This document shows positions 47,624 through 59,977 of a stretch of 64,000 bases of DNA, piece after piece. Under the pieces are notes generated by a model that saw only the letters and a list, made by a program, of their open reading frames with translations, was not told where the DNA came from and did not search any database. Both the position numbers and the translations under genes were made by a program. This DNA comes from Linnemannia elongata (taxonomy: Eukaryota; Mortierellomycota; Mortierellomycetes; Mortierellales; Mortierellaceae). The stretch is from positions 2,108,001 to 2,172,000 of the forward strand of contig JAXBDG010000005.1 of the NCBI GenBank assembly GCA_036320915.1. Reading direction: 5' to 3'. The stretch's first letter is position 1, and the number at the start of each line of letters is the position of its first letter.

Positions 47624-50600
47624 TTAAAGATGCCTAATGGTCATCTCGATGGGAGATCTAGGACCAGTGACATGCAAGTCCACTAGAAAAGCGCGAATAT
47701 AGGAGAAGAACGCGTCAGTCCGTCTGTAGTAGTCATCACTTGGTAGAAAAGCGTATCTGAAAAAACAAGACAACTTACTCTCGATACGGAATTCTTTGTT
47801 GACGTTGGACAACGAAACAGCAGCCACCGATGCTGCAGTGGAACCAGAACCCGAATCAGTCTCCCCATCTTCACTTTGTACCACCACCGTCGGCACCGGC
47901 ACAGCCTCGCCACTAAGACCGCACAGCAAGATGAGCTGCAGGGTATGTGTCTTGACAATGTTTTTGGTCTCGGTAAACGTCGCCATCGCTGAAGGGCCAG
48001 GGATAGGCACCCAGATCGTCGTCTGCCAGACTCCATCCTCGATATCCTCTTCCACGTCTTCTTCCTCCACGTATATGTCACCTCTCTCTTCTTTATCGTC
48101 GTCTTCGTCGTTTTCCTCCTGTTGGAGGGCATCCTTGTCACCATCAGATCCGTCCAGCGTACGTCCTGCCGATCCAGCGGCAGAGGCGAAGGCGTTCTTC
48201 TTGAGCTGTCGTTGGTACCACTGTTCCTGTCGTTGCAAGAAGGGTGTCAGGGACAGGAGCATCACCTCGGTCTTAAACTTTGCCTCAATGCTGCTCACAA
48301 TCCGGGGGTTACCACTCTTTGTGGGACCGTACGGATTGACCATCGACACCGGTCGGCCAGTCGAGACATCCATACTATGACGACCCGGCTTGAAAAACGA
48401 CCGTCGAAGATCTCCTTCATGCTTGTGCGACGACGAGTGAGCATCTCCTCCTCCAGGCAGCGAGAGTTGGTGCTGATGTTGAGTCTTGGTATTGCGTTGC
48501 TGCTGTTGTTCTACACCAGAGTCTCCCTCTCCAGGAAGTGGGAGGTGCGAATGACTGCCGTGATATCCCTGCTCCTGATAGATCGCATTCTGGTCTTGAC
48601 GCTTACCAAACAAAGGTACCAACCGCTTTGACTTCCCGTTACTGTTGGGGTGAGGTTGTTGCTCCGAAAATGCACGGCGATGAGAAGAATCCTTGGTGGA
48701 GCCATCATCCTCAAAGGCCTGCTCGAGTGTCGCCTGAGAAGAGGCATGGGCGTTGGTTGTCATTAAGGCCAAAGACTTGTTGTGGTTCTTGTTCTGGGCA
48801 GAGGCTAACTTAGGACCCTGTGTAGTCGTAACTTCTCGCAGAAGCGTATGCTCCACCAGTCTGAGGACTCCCTTCTTGACCACAAACCGACGCGAAGGAA
48901 TGTTTTGACGACCGCCGTTGCCTTGTTCCTGTTGCTTGTTGCTGCTGCTGCTATAGTATCCGCGGTGAGGTCCAAATCGAATGGTGAGCGGGACAACCTG
49001 TCCGAGATAGACCATTTCCGACGGCAGTGAGAGGGAGTATGGGATATCAAAGGCCTCCCACACTCCAGTGTAATCAGCGATGTTCTCGTTGTCCGTATCC
49101 TCAGGATAAGATGGATGGTTGTAGTTATTTTCGCGACCGTTCAATCGTGGCGAAGAGACAGAGGAACAGCTTGAAGAAGAGCCAGCTTCAGAAGTGGAGT
49201 CCATTGAGTCCTTGGTGGCCGTTGTCGTCGTCGTAGCGGACGAGATCGCTGCATTAGCAGGAGTAGTTGTAGCAGCGGACGTGGATGGCTGGGAAGATAA
49301 TGCTGCTGCTGTTGTTCCTGATCCTGATCCAGCTCCAGATCCAGATCCAGATCCGGATTCAGACGTGGGCGCGGACGATGGTCCTGTTGTCTTTGATATC
49401 GAGAACAATTGCTTGGAGCGCGACAGATCGATGGAAGGGAGCATAGCCAGCGCGGACTTGAAGACCTGCGAGGGCATGGGTAGTGAGAGCAAGGGCTGGG
49501 ACTTGAGTACCTCACTGTCGTTGAGAGATTTCGACGACTCCTTGTCGGCAGCCTTCTCTGCAGGCGCTGGGTTGGTTGTGGCTGTTGTGGTTGTAGTTGC
49601 AGCTGCAGAAGTTGTGTCGGTTCTGGTGGATTGGCGTCTTTTTTTACTGGAAGCATTGGAATGGGATCGACGACCGGTGGAATTGGAAGGGGACAATAGG
49701 GGGAACTGAGGGGGGAGACTAGAGTTGAGGACCCAGACCTCCTGAGAGGCCTCGATATGAGTGATGCAGGGGAAGGGGCGTTGGAGGATGGCGCGGATGG
49801 TGTATTTGATCCTTGCCTGAGGACTGTAGCTGCTCGAGGGGAGCAATCCAGCAGCTGTAGCGGAGGCAGTGACCGGGCCAACCGGTTTTGCACCGACCAT
49901 CCGTGCTGTTGATGTTGTGTGGGGGACGAGAGCTGAATTGATTTTTGAAGGAGAAGCAGCGGACCCTGCAGAGGAAGAAGGGGAAGGAGAAGAAGGAGAG
50001 GAAGAAGAAGGCTTGTTGATGTTGTTACGAAGGGAAGAAGACGGAGAGGCGGCGGCTGCTGCTGCCAAGGAAGGATGGACAAGAGGGATCTCAAACTCCT
50101 TTTCGTAAACGCCCACAGCGACGGTTGACCCGCCTGTCTTAGTGTGTTCAAGGGGGAAGTGCCAGATGTGGTAGCCGAGGATCTCTTCTGTCTGGTGCAT
50201 AACGACCTTTTTGTTCTCCAATGCTATTTGTGGTTGGTTGTGTTGTGTGGGATTGGGCATTGACGATGGATTGAGCACATGCCAACAACAATAACAAGCA
50301 ACGACAATAAACAGGAATTGGCAGAGCGCGCATGAAGAGAGAAGGAGGGAGGAAGGATTGCTGTTAGTTCATGAAAAACACCATGCCATGCGACTTTATA
50401 TTATTTGATGACGAGAGAGTGAGGAAGGGCCAAAAACACACATACGCAAACAAAAAGCAAAGTTTTTTTTTGTATTACCTGACCATTGCGCTTCGGCTTT
50501 AGCTTCGTACATGATGACAATGTCTTTGCCCCTGCAAGGGTAGTTGGTCGAAAAACGGACGGTTCCTCGAATGGATCCAACTTTTTCGAGTGTCGACCCA

Positions 50601-50740
50601 TAGACGAGGGGCATTTTGCTAGGACCGATGTGGTCCGTGGCTATATGGATGGACAGCGTTTTTTGTTTCTGGGAGGAGGAGGTTGGAGGTAGTGGAGGAG
50701 GTAGTTGAAGGTTGTTGGTGTTGGGTTTTGGTGCCTTCAT
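47624..50740 (-). CDS. Arrestin-domain protein (ART-like trafficking adaptor)
   Basis: Resembles fungal arrestin-related trafficking adaptors, which link membrane cargo to ubiquitin ligases. Exons are 50479-50740, 47779-50223 and 47624-47682, giving 921 residues. The N-terminal beta-sandwich is visible from SIHIATDHIGPSKMPLVYGSTLEKVGSIRGTVRFSTNYPCRGKDIVIMYEAKAEAQW to VGVYEKEFEIPL and IKYTIRAILQRPFP. The C-terminal arrestin domain contains IPYSLSLPSEMVYLGQVVPLTIRFGP and ends MDLHVTGPRSPIEM. A Ser/Ala/Thr-rich linker separates them. I chose the 3' intron 47683-47778 because it restores the arrestin ending; reading through gives a less typical 3' end. I saw no PPxY motif, so recruitment of a Rsp5-type ligase is not shown. 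Confidence 0.85.
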
Positions 50741-53700
50741 CTTGTGTTATGTGCTTTGTGTGTCGTGTCGTTGTGGAGTGTGGTGTTCTTTTATCCGGCT
50801 TTTGGAGATGTTGAGAAATTGAAAAGTGTCGGAGAATGGGGTGTAACAAAAGTCCGAGGTTTGGAAGGGAGATATTAGTGAAAGTGTATGAGAGAAAAAG
50901 AGTGGGAGAAAAGTAGGAGAGGATTAGTGGGTGATCAATTGAAGAGGAGAGAAGGAGAGAAGCAAGTAACTGCTGAGGAGGGAAGGGGAGGAAAAGAATA
51001 AGGAAGGGATATGGGTCAAGGGGACGTGGGCGAAAGTTCAATGATGCATTGAGAGAACAAGTAAAAATCAGAAACGAGATGGATCAAGACAAGTTAGATG
51101 TGGTGTGATGTCAAATAAAAAGAGGGGTGACGATGTGGAAGGGCAGAGAGAGAAATTATGGTTGAGAGGATAGGGGTTAAAGAGAGACGGAGATAGAGAG
51201 AGGAGAGTGAGAGGCAAGAAAGAGAAGGGCAAAGTGGCAAAGAAGGAAGGATGCAAAGCAAGGCAAGGCAAAGCAAAAAAGAAGGGAGTAGAGGAATGAC
51301 GGATGGACCGATTGGGAAGAAACAACAAACAAGAAAAATAAAGAACAGGAATTGCAACAAAGCGAAGTAATGAAATACAAAACAAAATGCTGCGATGCGA
51401 AGAAGTGTGAATTGGACACAACAAGAGCGAATGACCACGGCGCTTCCCGGGCTAACTGCTTAGTTCAGGAGAGGGGTCGCGTGGCGGAGTGGTGCATGTG
51501 TGTGCGTGCGTGTAAGAGAGAACAGTACAATGCAATTGATGGTGATGACGAATGCAAAGAAAGAACAGCAAAGAACACAGGAACAAGGTTGGCATGTGTG
51601 TATGTACCTGAACGAGCGAGAGAGTGAAAGTGGCGAGTGTCAGCACAGAGCGATTGAAGGGGTGAGAGCGAATAAGAAAAGTTTGAGTGACGAGTGTGGC
51701 AAGTGGGGTGTGGATGATGATCAATTAATTGATCAATAGCGAGAGAGAGAGAGAGCGAGAGTGAGAGAGTGCGAGACAGAAGTGATAGACAGAAAAAAAA
51801 AGAAAATTCAGGAACGACGGTTTTGCCAGGTTGTTCGGCCCGAGGATAATAGCGAAAAGATACAAAAAAAAAGGGAATCTGCGAACACAGGTGCTCCCTC
51901 CCCTCTTTATATTCCTTTTCGGCCAAGGCAAGGAGGAGAGAGAAGTTGTCCACAAGATACATACAGTACCCTAATACGGACAACAAACAAACAAGAACGC
52001 GTGCCCATCTCATCTGTGCGTGCCACCTTGTTTACCCTCGTTACACGTAATTAGAACCATCCATGTCAACAATAGCCGACCACTGGTGTCTTAAACTCAT
52101 ATCGCCCCTGCTTCCCTCCCCCCTTCTATTTTTCTTTCACTTTCATTCTCCTTCCTTTCTCTCAACAGCCCTTGAACGGCCAAGCCAAGGTACAAATCCT
52201 GTGTTCTTGCATTTATCAATAGTTTGGCTGAACTGGTATGCTTCCCTTCAGCCCGAATCTGGGTAAAAGAGCTAAGAAAAATAGAAAAGAAAAACAATAG
52301 CCCTCGGATTACGAGCTACGAGTGAGAGAGAGATAGAGAGAGAGAGAGAGATAAAGAGAGAAAAAAAAAAAGAGAGATCATTGTCAACCGAAAGTAGACG
52401 GTATGGTAATTTTATCAGATGCACACCCGCCGTTGAAGGGAGAAGACAAAATGTAAAAAAAGGGAAACGATGAAAAGGGCGAAGTCGACATAATGGTCGA
52501 CTTTTTAATGTCAATGCTAAAGTCGACAGTGGACAATTAGGAATTTTCTCAAAGGATAAACCCGTAGCAAACACAAGATCTTCCAAGTAGCCATCTCTTC
52601 CAAAAAGAAGACATGACGGGCTCATGATCTCATTGCCTAGACCCGAGACCCTGATCATAGGGAGCTAGACCCTGATGACATTATGGCGCCAAGCACATGA
52701 ACCCTGGTCTTGCCAAGGCTTTCCTCAATGTCCACCTGCTTGCCTGAACCTCAGCTCACAACCTAGTCCATTTCAATGTCACCCATTTCTCCACAAACCA
52801 TGAAAATTCTTAAACATCAGGCCACATTTATTTTTTCAGCTGCTACATAGCGCTTAACCCCTCTTGGCCCACTTCCTACAAAAAAAAACCGCCCCTGCCT
52901 GCTCACGCTGACCACAACCAGCTTGCCTTTAATATATTGGCTGTTGATCCTTTTCTTACACGCATAGATTAACCCTTTACTCCCACCTCTGCTCATCTGC
53001 CTAGTGCCTTGCACAACATGCCAGTAAAAAAAGCCAAGAGCGGCTGTCGTTCAAAAGATAAAAAAATAATTGAAACCATAACCCTCTCGCATGCCATTTC
53101 ATACATGAACCATCCCACCCTCACATTACAAAGACGACAGCCATAGTGAAAGAGAAGGCAAGAGAGAAAGTATGCAGTACTTATTCCCTGAAGAGAAAAA
53201 TCTTAACGGGTACTTGAAAGTAAGTTCAAAATACGACTTGGCATCCGGCAAAATGACAATTAGAAAAGTGCCGAGACGTTTCAATGTTCTGTTTCCACGT
53301 GTGATAGTCCCTTCGTCCGATGCTTGCAAAATAATTGGCTTGTCGAAGGTTTTCAACAACTTGGCACCCGGCAAAATGATCATTGGAAGGTACCAAGTAT
53401 CTTGATAAGCTACAATCATTGTGCGTGATGCATCAAATGCTTGCCTTATCCTAGAGTGTTAACGTATGGTTCCGTTAGAATGATAGTTAGAAAGGTACCG
53501 AGTATCAGTGTAAGATACCTCTACTCGACGCTTGCAAATGCTTGGCTTTTCCTAGATTTCCATTGTGATATGCTAGGAGTTTGTCTTGAGTGCAGGTGTA
53601 GTAGTATCTTTATTTTACATGGAAGTTTTACAAGTATGAATGAAGGTGTAAGGGGTGAGGTGGAGGGCGAGGTGGCTATGAAACATCAAGCGCTAGACTG

Positions 53701-53796
53701 TAAGGCGATGAGGAGATAGAGCTGATATCACGCGAAACTGGTTGAGAAGAGTTGGGATGGTCCTGGAGAAGAATGATTAGGCGCAGGTGTACATGC
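50741..53796. other. Large gene-free interval
   Basis: Three kilobases without a supported gene. GA-rich tracts occur around 51120-51240 and 51735-51775, and GA dinucleotide runs at 52322-52365. The part from 52480 to 53720 has different, more balanced composition and includes degenerate direct repeats. It may be decayed mobile or duplicated DNA, but I recognise no protein remnant. Confidence 0.5.
53236..53575. repeat. Three degenerate direct repeats of about 100-120 bp
   Basis: Core units begin near 53245 (CGGCAAAATGACAATTAG), 53369 (CGGCAAAATGATCATTGG) and 53472 (CCGTTAGAATGATAGTTAG). Each is followed by a GTRCCRAG-like block, and further on by a GATGCTTGCAAAT..TTGGCTT-like block. Spacing is about 123 and 103 bp. 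No ORF runs through them. Confidence 0.6.
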
Positions 53797-54373
53797 CTAG
53801 CCCTTGAACTGCTGCAAGACGATCTAGAAAAACAAAACAAAACAAAACGCGTACAAATGTAAATAACATTTTCTGAGGCAGCATTCGTCTAAAAAATTAC
53901 AAACACAGGGAGGCAGGACGCGTCTTGAGAAAAAAATGCTCTACAACAGAATTGAACAAAACTTATGCAACATGTAATAGATATGAGTGTATGTTGTGTA
54001 TGTGTAAGAGAAAAGGGGGGGATAGCTCACCCTCAATGCTCGCGAGACATGCCTAGACTGGACGATAGCATCGTGCGTCAATTGGGCCTGGCGACTGGCT
54101 TCATTCGATAACCGTTGCAAGAACAACAGGTACAGTACATAAATCTATACCCATATCATATGCAGGAAGAAAAGAAAAAAAAGGTCTTAGAGGCGCCGCC
54201 TCTTTGTTTCAATGTTTCTTTTATGAGCTCTTTTTTTGGAGACGGGGAAGAGAGAGAGAGAAAGAAGTGTAGGGAAGGCGAACCTTGATGTCGACGTCCT
54301 TTGACAGTTGGTAGGATGGTTCATGGGCACGGAAGATCTTTTTGAGTGTGCTCCTTGGGTAGATGCGTGTCAT
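53797..54373 (-). CDS. CENP-W-like histone-fold protein
   Basis: Three small exons: 54284-54373, 54031-54144 and 53797-53823, all phase 0, giving 76 residues. The spliced protein runs MTRIYPRSTLKKIFRAH, then IYVLYLLFLQRLSNEASRQA, then HVSRALRIVLQQFKG. This is a compact helix-strand-helix histone fold with the layout of CENP-W (human 88 residues; yeast Wip1). CENP-W pairs with CENP-T in the constitutive centromere network of the inner kinetochore and binds DNA. Donors are GTTCGC and GTGAGC; acceptors are ATAG and CTAG. The gene is divergent from the Alba gene across 320 bp. Homology rests on length, fold pattern and motifs such as KR.F / RL..E.......A......V / HV..A, so a related small histone-fold protein cannot be excluded. 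Confidence 0.78.
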
Positions 54374-54693
54374 TCTTTATGTCGTCGAATGTGTTTTGTG
54401 AGAGAAGGTTGCGATGTAGCGTGGCGTGGCGTGGAGTGAGAGGTTGAAAATGAGGCTTTTGTATAGGTCGGTAAGTTTGGTAGGCGAAGAAGTCGATGAG
54501 AACGAAGCAACCATCACAAGCACAATAACATCTCCCAGCAACGACCAGACCTGTCCAAGTAACCATCACGTGGAGTATACCGTGACTGCTCCCATTTTTC
54601 TTGTTTTCCCCCCACCTTCAAGACGAAACGCTACAGCAGCACAACTCTTCACTCACAACAAGCACAACAAGACACAGTCAAGGACAAACCACA
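54374..54693. promoter_or_regulatory. Bidirectional promoter, CENP-W-like / Alba genes
   Basis: 320 bp between two start codons pointing apart. No TATA box is obvious. The interval is too short to hold much beyond shared regulatory DNA and two 5' UTRs. Confidence 0.6.
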
Positions 54694-55633
54694 ATGGAGA
54701 ACTACCACAAGAGAGCCAAGACATCCAAACCAAAGTTTGAAGACGACATTCAGGATGCCACCACAGCTTCCAAGAAGCAGCAGCAGCAGCAACAGAAGCA
54801 GACGACGCAACATCACAACCGGCCACGGCAACACGGCGTCATGGTCATCACCCCCAACGGAAAAATTCGTACTTACGTTTCTCGCGCCCTCGAGGTCCTG
54901 ACCGAGGCCGACTCTACACCAGTTGTCGCAGCAGCTAGAACAGGAGCAGCAGAAGGATCAGAAGGAGCAGAGAGCAAACGTTCTGATACCATGGGTGGCG
55001 CAGCAACATCACGAGTAATTTATCTCATTGGATACTGATCAAACGCGCTGAGAGTCTGTCGTAATGATTAAGGATACCATGGCCAAGACAGGACGAAACC
55101 CTAACCAACAGACGCGACATCTTCTGCACTTTTCAACAAAATAGAGCATACCATCAACATCATCATCGAAACATCCAACAACTCGAGGAGTTCTGACACT
55201 CAAAGCACAAGGCAAATCAATCACGAAGGCCGTAACCGTCGCAGAGATCCTCAAACGCAGGATGGAGGGTACCCTCCACCAGTTCACAGAAATCGGCCAG
55301 GTCACAGAACGAGAGATCTGGGATCCAAACCCAGACCAACCAAGTCTCGACCCTATCACCGTCTCAAAACATCGTCCCACCATTCGCATTCGCCTCTCTA
55401 AACATCTCGACGAGACAACGACAGGATCATCAGGATCTGGAGATGGGATTGATATGACCATGCCTGGTGCAAATATCCCCAGAGACGAACACGCAGATGA
55501 GGATGAGAGCGATGAGGATGAGGATGAGGACGGTCAGCCAGAAGCTTGGCCAGGCGCAATTTTGGACAGGGATGCCGCAGCAAGGCGGTTTGTTGGCTAC
55601 CAAGCACCAACTGGGAACGATATCTACCTTTAA
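54694..55633 (+). CDS. Alba-domain RNA-binding protein (Rpp25-like)
   Basis: Exons are 54694-55014 and 55145-55633 (GTAATT donor, AATAG acceptor, phase 0), giving 269 residues. A basic, Gln-rich N-terminus precedes an Alba fold: HGVMVITPNGKIRTYVSRALEVL, a low-complexity loop at the exon junction, then VLTLKAQGKSITKAVTVAEILKRRMEGTLHQFTEIG and IRIRLSKHLD. This order matches the Rpp25 branch of Alba proteins, which bind the P3 domain of RNase P/MRP RNA with Rpp20. An acidic stretch (about 215-235) and a C-terminal GYQAPTGNDIYL follow. A role in tRNA/rRNA processing is inferred from the family; other Alba proteins bind mRNA or telomeric RNA. Confidence 0.82.
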
Positions 55634-55823
55634 TTCATTCATATTGTTTTTGAATTAAACATTATGATTCCTTTTGAAAGCAAACGCGCACACAATCATT
55701 CTTTTGGAAATGCAACTTTGTTGTTCCTGTTATGATATGAAGAAGTAAGAATGAATATGAAATAGAATGGATAATGTCTTCACACGGCAAAAAAGAAAAA
55801 CAAAAAAGTCACGAAAAAGAGAA

Positions 55824-58800
55824 CTACTTGGTATGTTCAAGACCATTCCGCTTCTGGTACTCCTCCAATGCAGATTCAACAAACGCCATCAATTCGTGAA
55901 GGTGCAAGTGCATTCCAAGAGGCCAGTGAATCTTTTGGATGTTGGTTCCCGAGACAAATCCATCAAAAGGATGATGTTGCTGCTGTCCAATCTGGTCTGG
56001 ATGGATGCACCATTTCTCAAACGTCTGCGGGAATTGCTTTTGTGCAATGTCTGGTGTCAACCACTGTCGACAGTCGTCCATCCGCTTCTGGATATGTGCC
56101 CAATCTTCCACATTCTGCAGCATCCGGTTAGCCATCTCCTGAGGGATCGACACCATTGGTGCAACTCCGTTCTCGTCCTTAGCCGCTCCCTTTGACTTGA
56201 ACTGGCCGCTCTTGAGCATCTCCTTCCGCAGATTCATAATATGGTAGCTGTACACCTTGTAGTACACCAACACCTCCATCAGCGCGCTATGACAAAGATA
56301 CCATCAAATGTAAGCTTAGGTTAGTATCGCTCCAGAGCACTGTGCCAGATTTCAGCCTTAAACGCACAAACTAATAGAGATCGCTCCGAAATTTCATACC
56401 TAACTCCATCAAGTCCAGCGAGGCGGTTGGAGTGGCACTGGTTGGTAAGGGCGTGAATGAACTGACGCATGGTGTCCCACGAGTTGATAGACGCCTTGAC
56501 TGCAACGTCCTGTCGACCGGGGTTCAAAAGATTGTGGTACTTGTCGTTGGCGTGGAAAGCAGCGATAAACTCGATCGCGCTCAAAAAGTATTGAATCGCG
56601 CCCAACTTGGCGTTGCTCTGATTCTTTAAAGTGTCGTCGGCATTGTGTTTGAATGTAATTCCTGCCGCCCGACGCCTAGACGTTGTGCACAAGTATGGTT
56701 TTTGTTGTCAGTCAATTGTCCTTTTCAATGCGTAGATCATAAGGTTAAAATCCATCAAAAAACTTACATGTTGAATGTGTTGTGATAGTCGGCAATCTTC
56801 TTCGCGGTCTCTGACGATGGCTTGGAGGACGAGGTGCTGGACGACTTTTGCTCCGCGTTGGCTGGCTTCTGGCTTGACTCTTTGGTGGTGACGGGTGGCT
56901 TGCCGGTCGCGACGACGGCATTCGCCAATGCTGGCGAGTCTGATACTGCCTTGGGCGTGTCCACTTTGTCCGTCGCTGCCAAGTTGGTCTTCTTTCTTTG
57001 GTAATCCTCGATGGAGACTCTCTTGACTATCGTCTCCTTCACAACGCCGGTCACGCCCGACCGGGGAATGGTATCGGGAGGCGCGGTCGTAGGAGGGGGA
57101 GGCTGCACTGGAGGCTCTTCCTTGATTGTTGGAGGTGGTGGTCGAGGAGGGTTCGATGTCGTTGTACTTGCTCCATGCTTGCTCTCCGAGTCGCGCCGGC
57201 CTGTAGCGTTCTTGGTAGCATCCTGATGAGGTGGCTGTGTTTTGGTCTCGGGTCGAGAGTCGGGTCGGGCATCTGTTCTAGTATCAGGCCGCGAGGCTGC
57301 TGTGTTAGAGCTACTGGGTGTCGCTGACGTCTCGCGAGCACGACGATCAGTCTCCTTCCTTCCTTCTCGGTCGCGAGAACGAGACCTGGCCCTCTTGCGA
57401 TCTCGACTCCGTTCGCGGCTAGTTCCCCGAGGACTCCTGTCACGATTCCTGTCGGTGCTCTTATCGCGACTCCTGTCTCGTCCAAAGCGATCCCTGCTCC
57501 GGCCACGACCCGAACGGTCATTCCGGTCGCGACTGCCATCCCGCTTGCGCCTGGATGACCGGTCGTCATCGTATTCTCTGCGATCCCGGTTCGACTTTCC
57601 ATCGCGAGTGTCGTTTCGAGATGGACTTCGGTTCCGATCATATCTCCTAGGTGATCTCGAGCGGGATCTAGTACGTGAGGGTGTCCGTGATCGACCGCGA
57701 ACACGATCCTTGGTATTGTTGGTGGATCGCTGACCTGATGTCGCAGCTGCATCCCTCGAGTCCTTCTCGCCCCTCGACTTTGTCTCCTTTGGTGCATCCC
57801 GTGCTGAACGACGTCCTGGTGAACTAGGTGCAGCTACCGACCCAGTGCGGTCCGACTTTGCATCGTTCTTAGGTCCTGCGCGACTGGTAACTGACACATC
57901 CTCATCCTTGGACGGCCGCCGATCTTTGTTGGTGCCTGATGACGTTGGTTTCTCGATGTTGGTGACTTTCTCCTTGGACTCCCTGGCGTTCTCATCCTTG
58001 GCCTTGCGACGTGCATCCGGGGCATCGCTGGCTCGATCCCTGGAGGTATCCCGCTTTCGACCTTGACCAGTCTCTGCTCTCGAGGCGACGTCTTTGGATT
58101 CCAATCTGCTGCGCCCGGTCTCGTTATTATCGTTATTCTGCTTGGCATCCTTAGAGCGCCGTCTGTCCTTGCGCGAGTCGTCGGATGCCTCATCGGCACT
58201 GTGATATGATGGTCTGCGGTTCTTGTCCTTGTTGCGATCCAGAACCGGCGACAGCGATTGCGACGACTTGCCACGAGTCGATGCCTCGGAGCCTCTCCTC
58301 TCATCTGCACGATCGGTGCGATAGTTCTTTTCCTCCACTGTGTCAGATCTTGCCCTCGAAGATGTCGTGGAAGCTTGGCCGCGCTTAGTATCAGTGTTGG
58401 CAGCTGCCGATTTGTCCAATAATCTCTTCTTATCCGAATGAGCAAAATCAAGCGAGGATTTTTCCTTGAGCTCCTTGGTAGATCCCTTGGGCTTTTTCCT
58501 GTCATCCGACTCTGATTCATCTGAAGAGTAGGAGCGGCCACGCTTTGAGAGAGACTTTGTGCGAAGAGGACTTGATGGGGTCTCCTGGAGTCTAGAAGAG
58601 CGCCCTTGTACGTCCTTGAGAGTAGGTCGAGAAGAATCCTGGGCCTTTTCCTTTTCCGCACCGGAGGGTGCATCGAGATCCATCGCACGATCGTCATCCG
58701 ACGAATCGCCTCTGTATCCACCTCGTGGGAATGACTTGGAGGACTGTGATGCTCTTGTCCGCTCTGCTGCCTGGGTCGCAGCTGCAAGTGTTGGCAAGAG

Positions 58801-59977
58801 ATAGGCGGGTATATTAATTTTGACCACAACAGGGGAGCTCGACAACAGCATACCCTTGTACCGCCGGGGGAGTTCCGTCACCTGTCCCGAGGACATCAAG
58901 CTGCAGTACTGTACAGTTGATGTCTTTCTCGCGTGCGAATCCATGCCTGGCTGTCGAATTGAATCCGGCAACGTCTTTCCTGCTGTGGGTCCTGCTGGGC
59001 GTTTGCTTCCAATCGATTCTGACTTGGATTTTCCGCCCCGAGACGTTTTCCTCCTGATATGCACAGTCAGTGAAATAAGTGATGGACACAAGTTAGGATT
59101 GACGAATACCACATATTACTGACAGTGTGATACAACTCATCCCGAGCCGATTCCTTACCCAATCTGTTTCCTCGACCGGGATATGTCAACCTCACTCATG
59201 GTGGCATTCTCGGACCCAACGTCCGATGAGCCGCTGTCCGAGTCTTCTCCCGACCCTGAACTGTCGTCGCTGCTTGCGCCAAGATTCAGCGAAACAGTTG
59301 GAACCTTGCCGGGTTGCTTTCCTCCGGTTGTGCTTCTTGGTGGGGCAGTCCAGGAGGGAATAGTGGGGCTCATGATGACGGGAAGGCTCTGAATCATCTA
59401 TGATTAAAAAAGGAACCATAATTGACGGGTTTGATTAGGTTGAGATACAAATACGGACGAATTGATAGGGAGCAAGGGCATCGTTCATATCGTAATCAAG
59501 GGGGGGGAAGGACGATGTGACGGTGATGGGGGAGGGTCTTACCTCGATACTCTTGCGGATCTCCTCGAGAGGAGGTGTCAGAGGACTCTATTTGAAGGGA
59601 ATCGATGCAAGGAGTGTGTGTGTGCGTGTGTGTGTGTATGTATGGTTGGAAGGATGGTGTCAGCAAGAGAATGATCCGCATATCCTGTAGCCCCTAAAGG
59701 AGGACAAAGGAGATGACAAATGACAGCGGGGCGAGTAGAAAGAGAAAAGTGAAAGTGAAGAGAGAGAGAGAGAGAGAGAGGGAGGGAGAGAGAGATAGAA
59801 TAGTAGAAAAGGTAGTAAAAAAAACTGCTGGAGGGGAGGGATGTGCTTGCCTGGTGATATGTTGATTTTCCCGGTTGATGTGCAGTGGAAGCGGGATGGT
59901 TATTTCTGCTTTGGTGGCTCGTTCCATTGGGCGTGTAATGGTGGTTGTTGTTACTGTGAGAGTTTCGATCCGTCCGT
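55824..59977 (-). CDS. RS/RD-rich nuclear protein with AF4/FMR2-like C-terminal domain (5' end unresolved)
   Basis: Exons supported by phase: 59851-59977, 59543-59587, 59159-59397, 56768-59053, 56400-56675 and 55824-56286, giving about 1145 residues plus an unfound start exon (exon 59851-59977 begins in phase 2). The middle is dominated by Arg-Asp/Arg-Ser and Lys/Glu/Ser repeats. The last 240 residues are a folded helical domain: FKHNADDTLKNQSNAKLGAIQYFLSAIEFIAAFHAND.., then ALMEVLVYYKVYSYHIMNLRKEM. This recalls the C-terminal homology domain of AFF1/AFF4, the scaffold of the super elongation complex. S. pombe has a distant counterpart (Ebp1). The donor GCAAGC after 59851 would be a GC-AG intron. 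Function by homology is tentative. Confidence 0.7.

Noticed and set aside
47757..47778. 22-nt intron GTAAGT..TTTCAG in the arrestin gene
   Set aside because: Too short to be spliced and its removal would break the frame; the same donor fits the longer intron.
51478..51520. tRNA-like GCGTGGCGGAGTGGTGC
   Set aside because: Resembles the 5' part of a tRNA, but no acceptor-stem partner, anticodon arm or B box follows.
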